From the NCBI GenBank assembly GCA_964383325.1, contig CAYLGY010000100.1, positions 1 to 8,624 of the forward strand: DNA of 8,624 nt, given 5' to 3'. Positions 4,843-8,624 of the stretch are shown piece after piece (positions within the stretch are counted from its first letter, which is position 1; each line of letters starts with the position of its first letter). Origin of the DNA: CAYLGY01 sp964383325 (GTDB lineage Bacteria; Pseudomonadota; Alphaproteobacteria; Rhizobiales; Rhizobiaceae). The notes beneath the pieces were generated by a model. The model was not told where the DNA came from. It did not search any database and worked only from the letters and a program-made list of their open reading frames with translations. Both the position numbers and the translations under genes were made by a program.

Positions 4843-6527
4843 GCGACATGCTGGGAGAGAGCGGAACGCAGACAGGCGCCGGGTGGCGCCGCAGCCGGGA
4901 TGGCTCGCGCCTGCGGGCATTGATGGCGATGTCGATCTTCCTCGTCCTGTTCGGCGCAATCGGCACGCGCCTGGCATGGCTCGGCATCGCCGAACCCGAA
5001 AATTCCCGCTCCGCCATTGTCCAGCGCAACCTCGCGTCGCGTCCGGACATCGTTGACCGCAATGGCGAAATCCTGGCAACCGACATCAAGTCGGCCTCGC
5101 TCTTTGCCGAGCCACGCCGGATCATCGATCCGGACGAAGCGGTGGAGCAGCTCGTATCCGTGCTGCCCAGCCTCGATTTCACGCGGACCCACCAGCGCCT
5201 GTCCAGCAATGCCGGCTTTGCATGGCTGCAACGCGAGCTCACCCCCCGCCAGCAGAACGCGATCCAGAATCTCGGCATTCCCGGGATCGGTTTCCGCACC
5301 GAGAAGCGGCGTTTCTATCCTGGCGGCGCGACCGCTTCGCACATTCTCGGCCTTGTCGACGTGGACAATCGCGGCATTGCCGGCATGGAGAAATATATAG
5401 ATGACCAGGGCCTCGCCGAATTGCTGGCGGCCGGTCTGACGACCGGCGCCGAGCTGGAGCCGGTTACGCTCTCCATTGACTTGCGCGTCCAGCATATCCT
5501 GCGCGACGAGCTTGCGCAGGCGATGGATCGCTACCAGGCAATCGCCGCCGGCGGCATCGTGCTCGATGTCGAGACCGGCGAGGTTGCCGCCATGGCATCG
5601 CTGCCGGATTTCGACCCGAACAATCCGTACAATGCGCTGGAAAAGGACCGCCTCAACCGGATGAGCGCCGGCGTCTTCGAAATGGGCTCGACCTTCAAGA
5701 CCTTCACCACGGCCATGGCGCTCGATTCGGGCAAGGTGACTCTCAATGACAGTTTCGACGCGTCCCGGCCGATCCAGATCGCCCGCTTCACCATTTCCGA
5801 CTATCGGGGCAAGGGCCGCGTGCTGTCCGTGCCGGAGATCTTCATCTATTCTTCCAATATCGGCACCGCGAAGATGGCGGACGTTGTCGGCGTCGAGGGC
5901 CACCGCGAATTCCTGAAGCGGATCGGCCTGCTTGACCGGGTCAAGACGGAATTACCCGAAGTGGCGCGCCCGACCGAGCCGCCCGAGTGGAAGAAGCTGC
6001 ATTCGATCACCATTTCGTTCGGGCATGGCATGGCGACGACCCCCCTGCAGACGGCGGTGGCGACGGCGGCGCTGCTCAATGGCGGCAAGCTGATTCCGCC
6101 CACCTTCCTGAAGCGCAGCCGCGAGGAGGCCGAGAAGCTGGCAAAACAGGTTGTCAGTCCGCAGACCAGCGCGGCGATGCGCTATCTCTTCCGGCTGAAT
6201 GTGGAAAAGGGATCCGGGCGCCGGGCGGAAGCGCCGGGCTATCATGTCGGCGGCAAGACGGGCACGGCCGAGAAGGTGATCAATGGCCGCTATGTTAGCG
6301 GCAAGCGCTTCAACGCTTTCCTCGCCGGCTTTCCGAGCCATGCCCCGCGCTATGTGGTATTGGTGATTCTGGATGAACCGCAGCCGGAACGGCCGGGAGT
6401 GGGTGCGACGGCAGGGCTGAACGCGGCGCCGACGGTCGGCAACATCATCCGCCGCGCTGCCCCGCTTCTCGGAGTGAAACCGGAATTTGGCCAGGATGAG
6501 AACCCCTTGCTGGTATCTACCCAATAG
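4839..6527 (+). CDS. ftsI: Septal peptidoglycan transpeptidase FtsI (PBP3)
   Basis: This 562-residue class B penicillin-binding protein crosslinks septal peptidoglycan with the FtsW glycosyltransferase. A basic cytosolic N-terminus (WRRSRDGSRLR) precedes one membrane helix at about 27-50. Next comes the class B dimerisation/pedestal region beginning RPDIVDRNGEILATD. The transpeptidase domain shows all three active-site motifs: STFK at 284-287 (nucleophile S284), SSN at 338-340 and KTG at 473-475 (GGKTGTAEK). No PASTA domains are present. Length is typical for alphaproteobacterial FtsI (about 560-600). ATG 4839 overlaps the ftsL stop. It is the target of beta-lactams such as aztreonam and cephalexin. 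The downstream gap to murE is the only non-overlapping junction in the cluster here. Confidence 0.97.
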   Translation: MSDMLGESGTQTGAGWRRSRDGSRLRALMAMSIFLVLFGAIGTRLAWLGIAEPENSRSAIVQRNLASRPDIVDRNGEILATDIKSASLFAEPRRIIDPDEAVEQLVSVLPSLDFTRTHQRLSSNAGFAWLQRELTPRQQNAIQNLGIPGIGFRTEKRRFYPGGATASHILGLVDVDNRGIAGMEKYIDDQGLAELLAAGLTTGAELEPVTLSIDLRVQHILRDELAQAMDRYQAIAAGGIVLDVETGEVAAMASLPDFDPNNPYNALEKDRLNRMSAGVFEMGSTFKTFTTAMALDSGKVTLNDSFDASRPIQIARFTISDYRGKGRVLSVPEIFIYSSNIGTAKMADVVGVEGHREFLKRIGLLDRVKTELPEVARPTEPPEWKKLHSITISFGHGMATTPLQTAVATAALLNGGKLIPPTFLKRSREEAEKLAKQVVSPQTSAAMRYLFRLNVEKGSGRRAEAPGYHVGGKTGTAEKVINGRYVSGKRFNAFLAGFPSHAPRYVVLVILDEPQPERPGVGATAGLNAAPTVGNIIRRAAPLLGVKPEFGQDENPLLVSTQ

Positions 6528-6548
6528 GCGTGTTCCCCGGACCTCACA

Positions 6549-6597
6549 TGTCGGCATGGAAGCCGGCAGACAATTCCTTTACATCATGAGAATGTCT
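6549..6597 (+). repeat. Two tandem hairpins in the ftsI-murE gap
   Basis: Hairpin 1 pairs TGTCGGC (6549-6555) with GCCGGCA (6562-6568): 7 pairs with one G-U around a 6-base loop. Hairpin 2 pairs AGACAATTC (6568-6576) with GAATGTCT (6590-6597): 8 pairs with one bulged A around a 13-base loop. They share base 6568, so they would stack or compete. No T-run follows either. They may be mRNA stabilising or attenuating structures, or an operator. No convincing promoter was seen in 6528-6641. Confidence 0.4.
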
Positions 6598-6641
6598 GAA
6601 TCGCAGTGGATGCAGGCACGGCAACGGAAGAACGGATTTCC

Positions 6642-8096
6642 ATGAAACTGGAAGCTTTCCAGGACATTCTGCCGCTAAGGCAGGCAGATTGGGGCGGGAT
6701 CGAGATCGCCGGAATCACATCCGATTCGCGCAAGGTCGATGCGGGGTTCCTGTTCGCAGCGCTGCCAGGCAATCGGGCCGACGGCACAGCCTATATTGGC
6801 GAGGCGATCGGCCGCGGCGCCGCCGCGATCCTCCTCGAGGGGCCGGGTGGGAAACATGAATCGGGCGTGCCGCTGATTGGCGCAGGCAATGCGCGCCGGG
6901 CGCTGGCCCTGGCGGCGGCGCGCTTCTACGGTACCCAGCCGCGAATCATGGCCGCCGTGACCGGAACCGCCGGCAAGACTTCGGTTGCCTCCTTCACCCG
7001 CCAGATCTGGAGCCATGCCGGACACCGTGCCGCCAGCATCGGCACGACGGGCGTGGATGCGCCGCAATGGCACGAGGACGGCGCGCTGACGACGCCCGAC
7101 CCTGTCGAACTGCACAAATTGCTGGCGCGGCTCGAGCGCGAGGGAATCACCCATGCGGCGATGGAAGCATCGAGCCATGGCCTCAGCCAGCACCGGCTCG
7201 ATGGCGTGCGTCTGGCCGCCGGGGCCTTCACCAATCTCGGCCGCGACCACATGGACTATCATGCGACACCCGAGGCCTATTTCGATGCCAAGATGGCGCT
7301 GTTCGAATCCCTGCTGCCGCATCAGGCTCCGGCGATCCTCCATGCCGATGACGACTGGTCGGCGCGCGCCGCCGCCCGTGCCCGCGCGCGCGGCCTCGAC
7401 GTTCGACTTGTCGGGCGCGAGGGGGATTTCATCCGCCTGAAGCGTGTCGAGCACGAGCGGTTCCGCCAGCGCGTAGAACTGTCGATCGGCGGGGAACTGC
7501 ATGAATTCGTGTTGCCGCTGGCTGGCGACTTCCAGATCGCCAATGCGCTGGTGGCGCTCGGACTGGCCCTGTCGACCGGGGTGGCTCTGGCGCCGGCGCT
7601 TGCGGCCATGGAGGAACTTCGCGGCGCGCCGGGACGGCTGGAACTCGTCGGGCGCACGCAGGCCGGCGCTCCCGCCTATGTCGACTACGCCCACAAGCCG
7701 GAAGCGTTGCGCAGCGTGCTGCAATCGGTGCGACCGTTCACGACCGGCAAGATCGTGCTGGTCTTCGGCTGCGGCGGTGACCGTGACCGCGGCAAGCGGC
7801 CGATCATGGGCGACATCGCGGCGAGGGAAGCCGATATCGTCATCATCACCGACGACAATCCGCGCAGCGAGGCGCCCGCCGCGATCCGCGCGGAAATCCT
7901 CGCAAGTGCGCCGGGGGCGCTGGAAATCGGCGATCGGCGCGAGGCGATCCGCCATGCCGTCAGCCTGCTCGGCCCCGGGGATACGCTGATCGTGGCCGGC
8001 AAGGGACATGAGACGGGGCAGACCACGGGCGACCGGACGGTGCATTTCTCGGATCACGAGGAGGTTGAACAGGCATTGAAGGAACAGGCGACATGA
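6642..8096 (+). CDS. murE: UDP-MurNAc-L-Ala-D-Glu:meso-diaminopimelate ligase MurE
   Basis: This 484-residue cytosolic Mur ligase adds meso-diaminopimelate to UDP-MurNAc-dipeptide using ATP. The N-terminal UMP-binding part shows ITSDSRKV. The P-loop TGTAGKTS begins at residue 107, with K112. The lysine expected to be carbamylated is K217 (YFDAKMALF). The C-terminal domain has the DNPR motif at 405-408, which marks meso-DAP rather than lysine specificity, matching a Gram-negative wall. Length fits the family (about 485-500). ATG 6642 is preferred over an in-frame GTG at 6606, because MKLEAFQDILPL aligns with family N-termini and the 12 extra residues do not. The upstream GGAAG is about 11 bases away, so initiation may be moderate. 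The stop overlaps murF by ATGA. Confidence 0.97.
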   Translation: MKLEAFQDILPLRQADWGGIEIAGITSDSRKVDAGFLFAALPGNRADGTAYIGEAIGRGAAAILLEGPGGKHESGVPLIGAGNARRALALAAARFYGTQPRIMAAVTGTAGKTSVASFTRQIWSHAGHRAASIGTTGVDAPQWHEDGALTTPDPVELHKLLARLEREGITHAAMEASSHGLSQHRLDGVRLAAGAFTNLGRDHMDYHATPEAYFDAKMALFESLLPHQAPAILHADDDWSARAAARARARGLDVRLVGREGDFIRLKRVEHERFRQRVELSIGGELHEFVLPLAGDFQIANALVALGLALSTGVALAPALAAMEELRGAPGRLELVGRTQAGAPAYVDYAHKPEALRSVLQSVRPFTTGKIVLVFGCGGDRDRGKRPIMGDIAAREADIVIITDDNPRSEAPAAIRAEILASAPGALEIGDRREAIRHAVSLLGPGDTLIVAGKGHETGQTTGDRTVHFSDHEEVEQALKEQAT

Positions 8097-8624
8097 AGGC
8101 TTTGTGGACGGGGGCGGAGATCGTCGCCGCCATGGATGGAAGACCGATCGGCGAGCTTCCGCAGGAAATCACCGGCATTTCCATCGACAGCCGCACCATC
8201 CGGCGCGGCGAAGCCTTCTTCGCCATTCGCGGCGACCGGTTCGACGGCCATGATTTCGCCTCGGTGGCGGCAGCCAATGGCGCTGGCCTGCTGGTGATCT
8301 CGGAGGCGAGGCTGCCGGCGCTCGGGCGGCTGAAAATGCCGATGATCGTCGTCGATGACGTGCTGGAGGCGCTGGGCAGGCTGGGCGAGGCGGCAAGGGA
8401 GCGCAGCCGCGCCCGCATCATCGCCATTACGGGCTCGGCAGGCAAGACGACGACCAAGGAGGCCCTGCGGGCGGCGTTGAGCCCCTCCGGCAAGGTGCAT
8501 GCGGCCGAACGGTCGTTCAACAATCACTGGGGCGTACCGCTGACGCTGGCCAATCTGCCCGCAGACGCCGATTTCGGCATTTTCGAGATCGGCATGAACC
8601 ATCCCGGCGAGATCCGGCCGCTGG
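8093..8624 (+). CDS. murF: UDP-MurNAc-tripeptide:D-Ala-D-Ala ligase MurF, 5' part
   Basis: The first 177 codons of murF are present; the gene runs off the right edge. MurF joins D-Ala-D-Ala to UDP-MurNAc-tripeptide, the last cytosolic step of precursor assembly. The N-terminal domain shows ISIDSRTIRRGEAFFAIRGDRFDGHDF, split here as ISIDSRTI, then GEAFFAI and DRFDGHDF. The ATP P-loop TGSAGKTT begins at residue 113, with K118. It is followed by FNNHWGVPLTLANL and FEIGMNHPGEI, both strongly conserved in MurF. The start ATG 8093 overlaps the murE stop, and AAGGA lies about 9 bases upstream. The missing part should hold the central ATPase remainder and the C-terminal domain, normally giving about 460-480 residues. 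Confidence 0.97.
   Translation, partial: MKALWTGAEIVAAMDGRPIGELPQEITGISIDSRTIRRGEAFFAIRGDRFDGHDFASVAAANGAGLLVISEARLPALGRLKMPMIVVDDVLEALGRLGEAARERSRARIIAITGSAGKTTTKEALRAALSPSGKVHAAERSFNNHWGVPLTLANLPADADFGIFEIGMNHPGEIRPL

Noticed and set aside
6606..6641. GTG start for murE at 6606
   Set aside because: The extra 12 residues do not resemble MurE N-termini, while ATG 6642 yields the expected MKL start.
3314..8057. Several long minus-strand frames (3314-4402, 4060-5079, 4680-5903, 6675-8057)
   Set aside because: They lie opposite rsmH, ftsL, ftsI and murE, whose motifs are intact. The antisense products are rich in R, A, G and H without domain signs, so they are shadows.
1..8624. tRNA genes, CRISPR arrays, insertion sequences, attachment sites or phage genes
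   Set aside because: No repeat-spacer pattern, transposase motif, terminal inverted repeats around a gene, or tRNA-like fold was seen on reading both strands.

Overview
The window looks like a GC-rich alphaproteobacterium, most likely of the order Hyphomicrobiales (Rhizobiales). The grounds are the gene order (djlA-like, AmpD-family amidase, rnpB, mraZ, rsmH, ftsL, ftsI, murE, murF), the alphaproteobacterial style of the FtsL and MraZ proteins, and the high GC of every reading frame. This rests on recalled family knowledge; no database search was run.

Layout. At the left edge, on the minus strand, lies the start of a hydantoinase A / 5-oxoprolinase-type gene. Its reading frame is interrupted near position 57 by an in-frame switch to what reads as a piece of a CapD/FlaA1-type sugar-nucleotide dehydratase. 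Positions 669-779 form a divergent intergenic region with an imperfect dyad. On the plus strand follow a soluble TerB-DnaJ (DjlA-like) protein (780-1487) and an AmpD/AmiD-type amidase (1484-2212), overlapping by four bases. The RNase P RNA gene (about 2294-2690) comes next, then a leader of about 300 bases that carries a convincing promoter and MraZ operator. From 2991 to the right edge runs the start of the dcw (division and cell wall) cluster: mraZ, rsmH, ftsL, ftsI, murE and the first third of murF.

How the genes work together. MraZ probably represses its own operon through TGGGN repeats that overlap the promoter. RsmH methylates 16S rRNA. FtsL and FtsI belong to the septal peptidoglycan machine. 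MurE and MurF add meso-diaminopimelate and D-Ala-D-Ala to the UDP-MurNAc peptide that FtsI later crosslinks. The upstream amidase fits peptidoglycan turnover. Almost every junction is an ATGA or GTGA stop-start overlap, which implies translational coupling; the exception is the 114-base ftsI-murE gap, which contains two hairpins.

I found no undescribed biological system here. The region is mostly textbook core genome. The two observations most worth checking are the chimeric junction at the left edge and the period-10 MraZ repeat array embedded in the mraZ promoter.
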